A DNA stretch of 57,706 bases, from the NCBI RefSeq assembly GCF_004366375.1, contig NZ_SOEF01000020.1:1-57706 (forward strand), given 5' to 3'. This document shows positions 34,349-42,048 of this stretch, in pieces. This DNA comes from Halanaerobium congolense. GTDB lineage: Bacteria > Bacillota > Halanaerobiia > Halanaerobiales > Halanaerobiaceae. The notes under the pieces were generated by a model, which saw only the letters and a program-made list of their open reading frames with translations, did not search any database and was not told where the DNA came from. Each line of letters starts with the position of its first letter. Within the stretch, counting starts at the first letter, position 1. Made by a program: the position numbers and the translations under genes.

Positions 34349-34693
34349 ATGTCGAAAGTAATAAGAAAAGCGGAAAAACTGGCTGATGCAATTTTAGAAT
34401 CAGAAGAATATGAAGGAATGGCAAAAGCCGAAAAAGTAATGGATTCAGATAAAAGAGCTGCAGAATTAGTTGAAAAAGTTGAGGCTTTACAAAAGAAAAT
34501 TGATCAGAATAAACAAGATGAGAAATTTAAAAAAGAAATGTCATCTCTGCAGAAAACAATGTGGGAAAACGAGAAAATAAAATCATTTATGCAGAAACAG
34601 CAGTCTTTCAGCAAATTAATGTCAAAGGTTAATAAAAAAATTAGCCAGGCAATTAATCCCCAAGACTCCCATCATGATCACGAACACAAATAA
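34349..34693 (+). CDS. YlbF/YmcA-family protein
   Basis: This 114-residue all-helical protein reads KVIRKAEKLADAILESEEYEGMAKAEKVMDSD at the start, then a coiled-coil-like Lys/Glu/Gln region (about residues 40-80), and QKQQSFSKLMSKVNKKISQAI near the end, followed by a His/Asp-rich tail. This matches the YlbF/YmcA (DUF964) family. In Bacillus these proteins help RNase Y processing and affect competence and biofilm. A GGAGG precedes the ATG at 34349. Its place before the pst operon has no obvious meaning. Confidence 0.8.
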   Translation: MSKVIRKAEKLADAILESEEYEGMAKAEKVMDSDKRAAELVEKVEALQKKIDQNKQDEKFKKEMSSLQKTMWENEKIKSFMQKQQSFSKLMSKVNKKISQAINPQDSHHDHEHK

Positions 34694-34765
34694 GGAATTG
34701 TTTATAATTAAATTAAATGAATGCTGATGCTAATATTAAATTAAAACAAAATACTAATGCAAATT

Positions 34766-34791
34766 AAACCGCTCTTTTGGGGCGGTTTTTT
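34766..34791 (+). terminator. Terminator before the pst operon
   Basis: AAACCGCTC (34766-34774) pairs with GGGCGGTTT (34780-34788) with one wobble, and T residues follow. Confidence 0.85.
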
Positions 34792-34796
34792 CTTTG

Positions 34797-34850
34797 TTTA
34801 CATTTTGTTAACATAAGTGACATACTGCTGTAACATTCACCTGTTATTAT
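34797..34850 (+). promoter_or_regulatory. PhoP-type box array and pstS promoter
   Basis: TTTACA (34797), TTAACA (34808), a degenerate GACATA (34819) and GTAACA (34830) sit at an exact 11-base period, the arrangement of Bacillus PhoP boxes (TT-A-CA with 5-base gaps). A TATTAT at 34845-34850 could be the -10 box, with the boxes replacing a -35 element. The pstS start is 66 bases further on. Confidence 0.7.
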
Positions 34851-34915
34851 TTAATCAGAGTCAAGTTAAAGAAAAATTAAAGAAAAAATAAAAATTCCTT
34901 AAGGGGGAAAAATTA

Positions 34916-35821
34916 ATGAGAAAAGTTACAACACTATTTTTTGTTTTTGCACTTTTAGTTATGGCAGTATTTCCTGCAGGTGCAGCTGCACAGGAGCTGA
35001 AAGGAACAATTAAAATTGACGGTTCCAGTACGGTTTACCCCATAACTCAGGCAATGGCAGAAGAATTTTCATACGAATATCCTCGGGTAAGAGTTACTGT
35101 TGGTGTTTCTGGTACAGGTGGAGGTTTTGCCAAGTTTAATGTTGGTGAAACAGATTTAAGTGATGCATCTCGTGAAATCAAAAAATCTGAAGCAGAAATA
35201 GCAGCTGAAAATGGAATTGAATTTACTAAATTTATTGTTGGTTATGATGGAATTACAGTTGCAGTTAATCCGGAAAATAACTGGGCAAATGACATGACTG
35301 TTGAAGAATTAAAGATGGTCTGGGAACCAAATTCCAGTGTTGAAACTTGGAGTGATATCAGAGATGAGTGGCCAGATGAAGAAATAGACCTTTATGGTCC
35401 TGGTGCAGACTCAGGTACCTTTGATTACTTTACTGAAGTAATTAATGGTAAAAGTGGAGCAAGTCGTTCAGATTTCACAGCCAGTGAAGATGACAATGTA
35501 TTAGTTAGAGGTATTTCTGGCAACAAATATGCACTTGGATATTTTGGTTATGCCTACTATGAAGAAAATAGTGATTCTCTGAAAGCTGTTGCAGTAAATG
35601 GAGTTCTCCCAAATCGAGAAACTATTGCATCAAATAAATATACACCACTTGCCAGGCCATTATTTGTGTACGCTAAAAATTCAGCTGTTCAGCGTCCAGA
35701 AGTAGAGGCTTTCTTAAAGTTCTATTTTGAGAATGCTCCTGAAATCGTTCCTCAGACTGGATATGCACCACTTCCATCTTATGAGGAAGCATTAGCTAAG
35801 GTTGAAAAATTAGCAAAGTAA
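34916..35821 (+). CDS. pstS: Phosphate ABC transporter substrate-binding protein PstS
   Basis: This 301-residue protein starts with a signal peptide (RK, then a hydrophobic run, and cleavage likely after GAAA at about residue 25). There is no lipobox cysteine. The mature protein begins with GTIKIDGSSTVYPITQAMAEEF. GTGGGFAKFNVGETDLSDASREIKKSE and GADSGTFDYFTEVING contain the phosphate-binding loops. It would capture phosphate outside the cytoplasmic membrane and pass it to PstCA. A soluble, non-lipidated form suits a periplasm. A hairpin terminator follows before pstC, likely allowing excess PstS. Confidence 0.95.
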   Translation: MRKVTTLFFVFALLVMAVFPAGAAAQELKGTIKIDGSSTVYPITQAMAEEFSYEYPRVRVTVGVSGTGGGFAKFNVGETDLSDASREIKKSEAEIAAENGIEFTKFIVGYDGITVAVNPENNWANDMTVEELKMVWEPNSSVETWSDIRDEWPDEEIDLYGPGADSGTFDYFTEVINGKSGASRSDFTASEDDNVLVRGISGNKYALGYFGYAYYEENSDSLKAVAVNGVLPNRETIASNKYTPLARPLFVYAKNSAVQRPEVEAFLKFYFENAPEIVPQTGYAPLPSYEEALAKVEKLAK

Positions 35822-35853
35822 AAAATTAATATAATTAAATATAGATTGCTGAC

Positions 35854-35879
35854 AAAAGGGGCTATAAATGCCCCTTTTT
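35854..35879 (+). terminator. Intra-operon terminator/attenuator after pstS
   Basis: AAAAGGGGC (35854-35862) pairs with GCCCCTTTT (35870-35878) across a 7-base loop and ends in T. It lies between pstS and pstC, so it probably lowers expression of the membrane components relative to PstS. Confidence 0.8.
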
Positions 35880-35923
35880 ATGCAGTTTAAACTTTCATAA
35901 ATTTATAGAAAGGTGGTTTTTAA

Positions 35924-36883
35924 ATGTCAGATTTGAAAAACAAAAATAAAAAAAGTTGGACATCTTTGTTTTTTGATCCTAAAATACGCTACATGAATTC
36001 TAAAAATAATAAAAATGGACTGGTTAATTATATTTTAATTTTAACCACACTGGTATCTTTAATTACAACTATCGGTATTATAGTAATTTTACTGACTGAT
36101 TCTTTTCACTTTTTTAAAGAGATACAGATTTTTGATTTTTTAACAGGAACTAACTGGAATCCCTTAATTGAACCCAACAAATCCTATGGAGTGCTGCCGC
36201 TGGTTGCAGGTACAATGATGATTACTGTAGGTTCTGCTGTAATCGCTATTCCAGTTGGTCTTGGTAGTGCAATTTATTTAACTGAATATTCCTCTAGCAG
36301 ATTTAGTAAAATTATCAAGCCAATAATGGAGATTTTAGCAGGTGTTCCGACAGTTGTTTATGGATACTTTGCTTTAACTTTTATTACCCCAAATATTTTA
36401 AAACCGATTTTCCCAAATATACAAACTTTTAATGCTTTAAGTGCTAGTATAGCAGTAGGTATTATGATACTGCCAATGGTAATTTCTTTAAGTGAAGATG
36501 CTTTAAATGCTGTGCCAGAAAGCATCAGACAAGGTGCTTATGCTATGGGTTCAACCCGTTTTGAGGTGGCATCCAGAGTAATGGTTCCTTCAGCTTTATC
36601 TGGAATAATCTCATCTTTTATTCTGGCTATTTCAAGAGCCATTGGTGAGACAATGATTGTAGCTATAGCAGCCGGTATGAGGCCGCAGCTTACCTCAAGC
36701 TTTTTAAAACCAATCCAGACCATGACCGGATTTATTGTCCAGATTAGTATGGGAGATACCCCGGTTGGATCTTTATCATATTACACAATCTTTGCAGTTG
36801 GATTATTACTATTTTTAATGACCCTAAGCTTGAATATAATAAGTCATCTAATTTTAAAGAAATATAGGGAGGTATATCAATAA
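35924..36883 (+). CDS. pstC: Phosphate ABC transporter permease PstC
   Basis: This 319-residue permease has an N-terminal cytoplasmic extension of about 25 residues and six membrane helices. FDFLTGTNWNP, SAVIAIPVGLGSAIYLTEYSS and the EAA-type loop SIRQGAYAMGSTRFEVASRVMVPSALSGI followed by RAIGETMIVAIAAGMRP are typical PstC strings. It forms the channel with PstA. The stop shares one base with the pstA start. Confidence 0.95.
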   Translation: MSDLKNKNKKSWTSLFFDPKIRYMNSKNNKNGLVNYILILTTLVSLITTIGIIVILLTDSFHFFKEIQIFDFLTGTNWNPLIEPNKSYGVLPLVAGTMMITVGSAVIAIPVGLGSAIYLTEYSSSRFSKIIKPIMEILAGVPTVVYGYFALTFITPNILKPIFPNIQTFNALSASIAVGIMILPMVISLSEDALNAVPESIRQGAYAMGSTRFEVASRVMVPSALSGIISSFILAISRAIGETMIVAIAAGMRPQLTSSFLKPIQTMTGFIVQISMGDTPVGSLSYYTIFAVGLLLFLMTLSLNIISHLILKKYREVYQ

Positions 36884-37734
36884 TGATTAGTCTTAAGAAA
36901 AAAAGAATGCTGACTGATAAGATCTTTAAAGTTATATTCTTAATCTTTATTTCTTTGGGTCTGGTTGTTCTGGCTGCATTAATTTACGACATTGTTTCTA
37001 AAGGTATAATCATGCTGGACTGGGAATTTTTTACCCGTTTTGATTCTCGCTTTCCTGCCAAAGCAGGAATTAAGGCCGGCTTATTCGGAACTATTTATGT
37101 AATAGGTTTAATGATCCCGATTACATTTTTTGTAGGAACTGCAACAGCAATTTATTTAGAAGAATATGCCCCTAAAAATAAGTTGACAGATTTAATTAAG
37201 TTAAATATAGCTAATCTGGCTGGAATTCCTTCGATCATTTATGGAATGCTGGGACTTGGAGTTTTTGTGAGATACTTAAATATGGGTAGAAGTGTGTTAG
37301 CTGGAGCTTTAACTTTGAGTTTGTTGGTGCTGCCAGTAGTGATTGTATCTGCTCAGGAAGCCCTAAGAAGTGTACCTAATTCACTGCGTAATGCTTCTTA
37401 TGCCCTGGGAGCAAATCACTGGCATACAGTTTATAAAGTAGTATTACCTTCAGCGCTACCGTCAATTTTGACCGGTTTTATTCTGGCTATCTCGAGAGCA
37501 ATTGGTGAAACTGCACCTTTAATTATGATGGGGGCCTTAACCTTTGTAATGTTTACTCCCCAGGGAATTATGGACAGTTTTACAGTGATTCCAATTCAGA
37601 TATTCAACTGGACTTCATTACCGAAAGCTGAATTTGAACTGGTAGCTGCCAGTGGTAGTTTGCTTTTACTAATTTTATTATTTATTTTAAACGGACTGGC
37701 AACTTTTATTCGTTATAGATATAGCCGGAAATAG
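36883..37734 (+). CDS. pstA: Phosphate ABC transporter permease PstA
   Basis: This 283-residue permease has six helices. GLFGTIYVIGLMIPITFFVGTATAIYLEEYAP, SVPNSLRNASYALGANHWHTVYKVVLPSALP (EAA loop, about residues 164-194) and AIGETAPLIMMGA mark PstA. It partners PstC and contacts PstB through the EAA loop. It starts on the last base of the pstC stop and is followed 13 bases later by pstB. Confidence 0.95.
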   Translation: MISLKKKRMLTDKIFKVIFLIFISLGLVVLAALIYDIVSKGIIMLDWEFFTRFDSRFPAKAGIKAGLFGTIYVIGLMIPITFFVGTATAIYLEEYAPKNKLTDLIKLNIANLAGIPSIIYGMLGLGVFVRYLNMGRSVLAGALTLSLLVLPVVIVSAQEALRSVPNSLRNASYALGANHWHTVYKVVLPSALPSILTGFILAISRAIGETAPLIMMGALTFVMFTPQGIMDSFTVIPIQIFNWTSLPKAEFELVAASGSLLLLILLFILNGLATFIRYRYSRK

Positions 37735-37747
37735 AGGAGGATAATTA

Positions 37748-38509
37748 ATGTCAAATCAAAATGTGTTAGAAGTTAAAAATGTAGATTTTTTCTATGATGA
37801 TTTTCAGGCTTTAGAAAATATTAGTATGAATATAGAAAAAAATAAGGTTACTGCCCTAATCGGACCATCCGGTTGTGGTAAGTCAACTTTTTTAAGGACT
37901 ATCAATAGAATGAATGATTTAATTGAGGGGACAAGACTTGAAGGGAATATCTTATTTGATGGAGAAAGTATCTATCAGGAAAATATAGATGTTGTAAATT
38001 TACGAAAAAGAATCGGAATGGTTTTTCAGCAGCCTAATCCTTTTCCAAAATCAATATTTGAAAATGTGGCCTATGGCCCTAAAATCCATGGAATAACAGA
38101 TAAGATAAAATTGGAGGAAATTGTAATTGAAAGTTTAAAGAAAGCAGCATTATTTGATGAAGTAAAGAATCGACTTGATTCATCTGCTCTCAGTTTATCT
38201 GGGGGGCAGCAGCAGCGTTTGTGTATTGCTCGTGCTTTAGCTGTTAAACCAGAAGTCCTTTTAATGGATGAGCCAGCTTCGGCCTTGGATCCTGTTGCTA
38301 CAGCAAAGATTGAAGATTTAATAGGAGAATTAAAAAATGAATATAGTATAGTTATTGTAACTCACAGTATGCAGCAGGCTGCTCGTGTTTCTGATATGAC
38401 TGGATTTTTCTTGATGGGTGAGCTGGTAGAGTATGATAAAACAGATAAAATATTTGAAAACCCATCTGATCAGAGAACTGAAGATTATATAACAGGACGT
38501 TTTGGTTAA
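37748..38509 (+). CDS. pstB: Phosphate ABC transporter ATPase PstB
   Basis: This 253-residue ATPase has Walker [10 protein letters not shown] (about residues 38-46), Q-loop [13 protein letters not shown], signature [15 protein letters not shown], Walker [14 protein letters not shown] and the switch His in [14 protein letters not shown]. These are full PstB motifs, including the family-specific NPFP after the Q-loop. It drives phosphate import through PstCA. A hairpin (arms 38539-38545 and 38561-38567) lies between it and phoU. Confidence 0.96.
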   Translation: MSNQNVLEVKNVDFFYDDFQALENISMNIEKNKVTALIGPSGCGKSTFLRTINRMNDLIEGTRLEGNILFDGESIYQENIDVVNLRKRIGMVFQQPNPFPKSIFENVAYGPKIHGITDKIKLEEIVIESLKKAALFDEVKNRLDSSALSLSGGQQQRLCIARALAVKPEVLLMDEPASALDPVATAKIEDLIGELKNEYSIVIVTHSMQQAARVSDMTGFFLMGELVEYDKTDKIFENPSDQRTEDYITGRFG

Positions 38510-38583
38510 AATTAACTAAAAAATATTATGATGATAACAGCTGTCTATAAAATTAAGATTGACAGCTTTGAGGAGGAATAAAA

Positions 38584-39243
38584 ATGAATGATTCTCGTAA
38601 GAGTTTTCATACTGAATTAAAGAGTTTGGAAAAAGAAATGTTGAAAATGGGTAGTTTTGTTGGAGAAAGCATTAGTCAAAGTATAGAGGCACTGATTAAT
38701 AAAGATCTTAAACTAGCAGATGAAGTTATAAAAAATGATGATATCATAGATAACTATGAACTTAATATAGAAGAAAAATGCACTCGTTTAATTGCCCTTC
38801 AGCAGCCGGTAGCAATTGATTTAAGAAAAATTATTGTTATTTCTAAATTGGTAACGGATTTAGAAAGAATTGGTGATAATGCTTCCAATATTGCCTATAA
38901 GGTAAAAGAAATTGGTGCTCAACCATTAATTAAAGAAATGCAGGATCTACCAAAGATGAGAGATATAGTCGTAAAAATGTTAAGAGATAGTTTAGAGGCT
39001 TTTGTCAATATGGATATTGTTAAAGCAAAAGAAATAGCAGCTCGAGATGAAGAAATTGATAATTTAGATGAACAAATTAACTTTGAACTTTTAGAAGTTA
39101 TGAAAAAAAATAGGGAAACAATTAAACAGGGGACCTCCTTGCTTTTTATCAGCCGCTTTTTAGAAAGAATAGGAGATCACTCAACCAATATCTGTGAACG
39201 TACAGTTTATATGAAAACAGGGAAATGGACTGAATTAGAATAA
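38584..39243 (+). CDS. phoU: Phosphate signalling protein PhoU
   Basis: This 219-residue all-helical protein has the two three-helix PhoU repeats, each with the metal-binding string: VTDLERIGDNASNIAYK (about residues 95-111) and SRFLERIGDHSTNICERTVYM (about 192-212). It links PstSCAB activity to PhoR and limits phosphate uptake. It is the last gene of the pst unit, 74 bases after pstB, with its own GAGGAGG site. Confidence 0.95.
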   Translation: MNDSRKSFHTELKSLEKEMLKMGSFVGESISQSIEALINKDLKLADEVIKNDDIIDNYELNIEEKCTRLIALQQPVAIDLRKIIVISKLVTDLERIGDNASNIAYKVKEIGAQPLIKEMQDLPKMRDIVVKMLRDSLEAFVNMDIVKAKEIAARDEEIDNLDEQINFELLEVMKKNRETIKQGTSLLFISRFLERIGDHSTNICERTVYMKTGKWTELE

Positions 39244-39290
39244 TACATTTAGTGTAGAAAAATTCTATCAAGAATACCCAAAAGATGTAT

Positions 39291-39316
39291 CCCATTGAAA
39301 TGGGTGTGTTTTTTTA
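39291..39316 (+). terminator. Terminator after phoU
   Basis: CCCAT (39291-39295) pairs with ATGGG (39300-39304) across a 4-base loop, and a run of T follows four bases later. The stem is short. Confidence 0.55.
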
Positions 39317-39333
39317 TGTGAAATTCATTTTAA

Positions 39334-39362
39334 TTGAATTAGATCTGAGCCTGTGATAAAAT
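39334..39362 (+). promoter_or_regulatory. Orphan promoter downstream of phoU
   Basis: TTGAAT (39334-39339), a 17-base spacer and TAAAAT (39357-39362), with an extended -10 TG, lie between two terminators. A transcript starting near 39369 would end at the hairpin at 39395-39419, about 50 bases on, with no reading frame. Confidence 0.4.
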
Positions 39363-39394
39363 TTCCAGTTAATAAATATAATAAAGACTGCTAG

Positions 39395-39419
39395 AAGTCG
39401 GGACCTGCCCGACTTTTTT
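39395..39419 (+). terminator. Strong terminator 150 bases after phoU
   Basis: AAGTCGGG (39395-39402) pairs perfectly with CCCGACTT (39408-39415) across a 5-base loop, with T residues following. It is the second terminator after phoU and better than the first. Confidence 0.88.
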
Positions 39420-39421
39420 CT

Positions 39422-39450
39422 TTGACATCAGACTTTAAATCTGCGATACT
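39422..39450 (+). promoter_or_regulatory. Promoter of the pspC-like gene
   Basis: TTGACA (39422-39427), a 17-base spacer and GATACT (39445-39450) begin directly after the terminator and about 85 bases before the gene. Confidence 0.65.
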
Positions 39451-39535
39451 ATAAACAGTGATAAATAAATTTAAAAATCAATAATTCTAAAATAAAGGTT
39501 TAAAGATATGAAGCAATTAGAAAGGATGACTGCTT

Positions 39536-40018
39536 ATGAGTAAAAAATTATATCGCTCAAGAAATGATAGGATGATAGCGGGTGTTTGTGGAGGCTTAGC
39601 TGATTATTTTGGTGTCGATTCTTCACTTATTAGACTAGCAGTTTTATTTATATTTTTATTTCAGGGAGTGGGTTTAATTGCATATATTATTGCCTGGCTT
39701 ATTATGTCTGAAGAACCTATTAAAAATGAATATAAAATGCCTGATGATTATTATATAGAAAATACCAGGGAAGAAAAACAGGAGAATTTCACTTCAACTT
39801 CTGAAAAGAAAAGTGAAGAGGAATACTATCAAAAATATCAAAAAAATAATAAGTCAGATAGCAACAGACGTAAATTATTTGCTTTCATAATGATTATAGT
39901 TGGCTCAATTTTTCTTATAGATATTTGGATTCCAGAATTATACTGGGAAAAATATTGGCCGTTAATTTTAATTGCTGCAGGTCTTTTATTGCTCAAGGGT
40001 GATAATGATGACAGATAA
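39536..40018 (+). CDS. PspC-domain membrane protein
   Basis: This 160-residue protein begins with a complete PspC domain: LYRSRNDRMIAGVCGGLADYFGVDSSLIRLAVLF, then a membrane helix (about residues 33-57). A charged linker (about 60-115) is followed by two C-terminal helices (FAFIMIIVGSIFLIDIW and WPLILIAAGLLLLKG), a LiaF/DUF5668-like unit. Such proteins take part in envelope stress responses. It overlaps the next membrane protein gene by 14 bases. Confidence 0.87.
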   Translation: MSKKLYRSRNDRMIAGVCGGLADYFGVDSSLIRLAVLFIFLFQGVGLIAYIIAWLIMSEEPIKNEYKMPDDYYIENTREEKQENFTSTSEKKSEEEYYQKYQKNNKSDSNRRKLFAFIMIIVGSIFLIDIWIPELYWEKYWPLILIAAGLLLLKGDNDDR

Positions 40019-40319
40019 TAGAGATCGTAGTTTGATTGCTTTAATTTTAATTTTTGCTGGGATAATTTTCTTAGGAGACAGTTTAGGTAAATATAATTTC
40101 AATATTTTTTTCTTTTTACGCAGCTACTGGCCGGTATTATTAATTATTTTTGGTTTTCATATTTTACTGCAGAAAACTAAATTCTGGTTTATTGTACCCA
40201 CAATAATTATTTTAGCAGCTGGATATTTGATTTATCTATTGCTTAATCACCAGTCATTTTATTTTATGCCGCAGATAAGAATGAGGATTTTTAATTTTAA
40301 AAATTTGCCTTTTAGATGA
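40005..40319 (+). CDS. Small membrane protein, LiaF/DUF5668-like
   Basis: This 104-residue protein has about four short hydrophobic helices (ALILIFAGIIFLGDSL, SYWPVLLIIFGFHIL, FIVPTIIILAAGYLIYLL). The pattern repeats the C-terminal unit of the preceding PspC protein (WP-L-I-G-LL), so the pair may have arisen by duplication. ATGs at 40005 and 40008 both follow AAGGG; 40005 is given. A role in envelope stress is inferred only from the neighbour. Confidence 0.7.
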   Translation: MMTDNRDRSLIALILIFAGIIFLGDSLGKYNFNIFFFLRSYWPVLLIIFGFHILLQKTKFWFIVPTIIILAAGYLIYLLLNHQSFYFMPQIRMRIFNFKNLPFR

Positions 40320-40371
40320 TATTATTAAAAGAATAAAATCTTTTTTGGTTATCTGTAAGAGATTAAAAATC

Positions 40372-40394
40372 CACCTTGATTATCAAGGTGGAAA
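40372..40394 (-). terminator. bioY terminator (possibly bidirectional)
   Basis: A perfect 10-bp stem (40372-40381 with 40385-40394) has a 3-base loop. On the minus strand a T run follows directly, so it ends bioY. It could also stop the convergent plus-strand transcript. Confidence 0.8.
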
Positions 40395-40405
40395 TTCTTT
40401 TGTTT

Positions 40406-40909
40406 CTAATTAATTCTTTTTTTGATTACAGGAGCTAAAATTAAGACAACAATTATTTTGAATAAGTCTCCTGGAATAAAGGGGAGTACAGTCATAGTAA
40501 AGGCGGCTATCAGGGGTGTTGAAGTTATGAAAGAAAAATAGAAAGAACCAATAATGTAATTACTTAGAACAGCAGCTATTAAAATCAAAAAATTTTTTTT
40601 CTTATCAGCAAAAGAATGAGCAGCTATCCAAGCTGCGGGTATGAAACTAATTAAAAATCCACCAGTTGGACCAAGTAAAACTCCAAGTCCACCTCGACCT
40701 CCAGAAAATATTGGTAATCCAAAAGCACCCAATAATAGATATGTAATTTGAGCAAGAACACCATATTTTTTACCCAGCAGCTTACCGGAAAGTAAAACAA
40801 AAAGAGTTTGTAAAGTTATAGGAACCGGGCCTATTGGAATTATCAGATAGGCAGAAATCGCTGTTAGAGCAGCAAATAAAGCTGATTTGATCATTTGATT
40901 AATTTTCAA
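40406..40909 (-). CDS. bioY: Biotin transporter BioY (ECF S component)
   Basis: This 167-residue membrane protein has about six helices. IIPIGPVPITLQTLFVLLSGKLLGKKYGVLAQITYLLLGAFGLPIFSGGRGGLGVLLGPTGGFL is the continuous BioY signature (quoted by motif: PVPITLQT, GLPIFSGG and GPTGGFL). It captures biotin and needs an ECF energising module or works alone. Biotin is required by the MmdC carrier in this window. The gene is divergent from ispE. The start is ATG at 40909; an upstream palindrome may be its operator. Confidence 0.93.
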   Translation of the reverse strand: MKINQMIKSALFAALTAISAYLIIPIGPVPITLQTLFVLLSGKLLGKKYGVLAQITYLLLGAFGLPIFSGGRGGLGVLLGPTGGFLISFIPAAWIAAHSFADKKKNFLILIAAVLSNYIIGSFYFSFITSTPLIAAFTMTVLPFIPGDLFKIIVVLILAPVIKKRIN

Positions 40910-40950
40910 TTTTTTAAACTCCTTTCAAAATATAATCAATAAAAATAAAC

Positions 40951-40965
40951 TTGACTTAGAGTCAA
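40951..40965. promoter_or_regulatory. Palindrome TTGACT-N3-AGTCAA upstream of bioY
   Basis: A perfect 6-3-6 inverted repeat lies 42 bases before the bioY start, immediately downstream of a minus-strand TATAAT (40966-40971). Its place over the expected start point suggests an operator. It does not match the BirA or BioR consensus I know. Confidence 0.5.
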
Positions 40966-40971
40966 ATTATA
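40966..40971 (-). promoter_or_regulatory. -10 element of bioY
   Basis: The minus strand reads TATAAT here, preceded by TG four bases upstream. No good -35 hexamer is found at 16-18 bases. Confidence 0.4.
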
Positions 40972-40976
40972 TCAAA

Positions 40977-41034
40977 TAATGTTATCATAATCTTGAAGCT
41001 ATTTATAATGTTATCATAATCTTGAAGCTATTTA
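40977..41034 (+). repeat. Perfect 29-bp tandem duplication between bioY and ispE
   Basis: Bases 40977-41005 are repeated exactly at 41006-41034 (the unit begins TAATGTTATC and ends AGCTATTTA). Each copy contains TTGAAG. The second copy's TTGAAG is the -35 box of the ispE promoter. Confidence 0.95.
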
Positions 41035-41050
41035 AATAGTATTCTATAAA
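41022..41050 (+). promoter_or_regulatory. ispE promoter
   Basis: TTGAAG (41022-41027), a 17-base spacer and TATAAA (41045-41050) lie 34 bases before the start codon. The -35 box is in the second copy of the tandem repeat. Confidence 0.6.
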
Positions 41051-41083
41051 TTTATCTAATAAAATAAAATTTGGGGGATTAGA

Positions 41084-41947
41084 ATGAGAGAAATTTATTT
41101 AAAAGCACCTGCAAAAATAAATCTTGCTTTATATATTAAAGGATTAAGAGAGGATGGATATCATGAACTGCAGATGATAATGCAGAGTATAAGTCTTGCA
41201 GATAGAATAAAATTAAAGAAAAAAAGTGGTGGTATTGTTGTAAAAACATCACATGTAGATCTACCAACTGATGAAGAAAATCTTGCTTATCAGGCAGCTG
41301 AAATATTTTTTGAAGATCATCCAGAAATTAGTGAGGGAGTAGAAATTTATATAGAAAAAAATATACCGATAGCAGCTGGACTGGCTGGTGGCAGCACAGA
41401 TGCTGCTGCAGTTTTAAAGGGGTTACATCAGCTTTTTAAAAAAAGGATGAATTATGAAAGTATGAGAAAAAGGTTAGAAATAATAGGGTCTGACGCACCT
41501 TACTGTCTTGAAGGCGGTACAGTTTATGCTTCTGGTAAAGGCGAAATTATAGAAGAACTACCCTTTATTGGAGAAAAATATTTGGTTGTTGTAACACCCT
41601 CATTTAAAATTTCTACACCAAAGGTATATAAGCTTTATGATCAATTAGAGAAAAGATATGACTCAGACTTTGAAGCAATTTTAGATAATCTTAAAAATGA
41701 TAATAAAATAAATTGGAATTTAGATTTTAAAAATGATTTAAAAGCAGCTGCTGAAAAAATTTGTCCTGAAATTATTGAGATAAAAGATATTTTCAAAAAT
41801 ACAAAGGCAAAATTTACTATGCTTTCCGGTAGTGGACCAACGATTTTTTCAATTTATAGTACCCGTAAAGAGGCAGAAAAAGTTGCTGCAAAATGGCCGC
41901 GGAAGAATGATTTTGTAACAGTTGTAAAAACAATTGATAAATATTAA
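41084..41947 (+). CDS. ispE: 4-diphosphocytidyl-2-C-methyl-D-erythritol kinase IspE
   Basis: IspE phosphorylates CDP-methylerythritol in the non-mevalonate isoprenoid pathway. This 287-residue GHMP kinase has APAKINLALYIKGLREDGYHELQM at residues 5-28, the ATP loop PIAAGLAGGSTDAAAVLKG (about 92-110) and SGSGPTIFSIY near the C-terminus. Homologues lie after veg in Bacillus; here about 13 kb separate them. Confidence 0.96.
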   Translation: MREIYLKAPAKINLALYIKGLREDGYHELQMIMQSISLADRIKLKKKSGGIVVKTSHVDLPTDEENLAYQAAEIFFEDHPEISEGVEIYIEKNIPIAAGLAGGSTDAAAVLKGLHQLFKKRMNYESMRKRLEIIGSDAPYCLEGGTVYASGKGEIIEELPFIGEKYLVVVTPSFKISTPKVYKLYDQLEKRYDSDFEAILDNLKNDNKINWNLDFKNDLKAAAEKICPEIIEIKDIFKNTKAKFTMLSGSGPTIFSIYSTRKEAEKVAAKWPRKNDFVTVVKTIDKY

Positions 41948-41980
41948 ATAAAATATCACACAATAAAAGCTAACATGAGA

Positions 41981-42009
41981 TTGACATGAGATATTTTTCG
42001 TGTTATACT
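41981..42009 (+). promoter_or_regulatory. glnR-glnA promoter
   Basis: TTGACA (41981-41986), a 17-base spacer and TATACT (42004-42009). ACATGAGA occurs twice, 11 bases apart (41973 and 41984), overlapping the -35 box, which may matter for regulation. Confidence 0.75.
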
Positions 42010-42048
42010 TTTGCCAATAATTATTAGACTTTGGGAGCAGTGATTAGG

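Noticed and set aside
40977-41034. CRISPR repeat pair
   Set aside because: The two 29-bp copies are directly adjacent with no spacer and no further copies.
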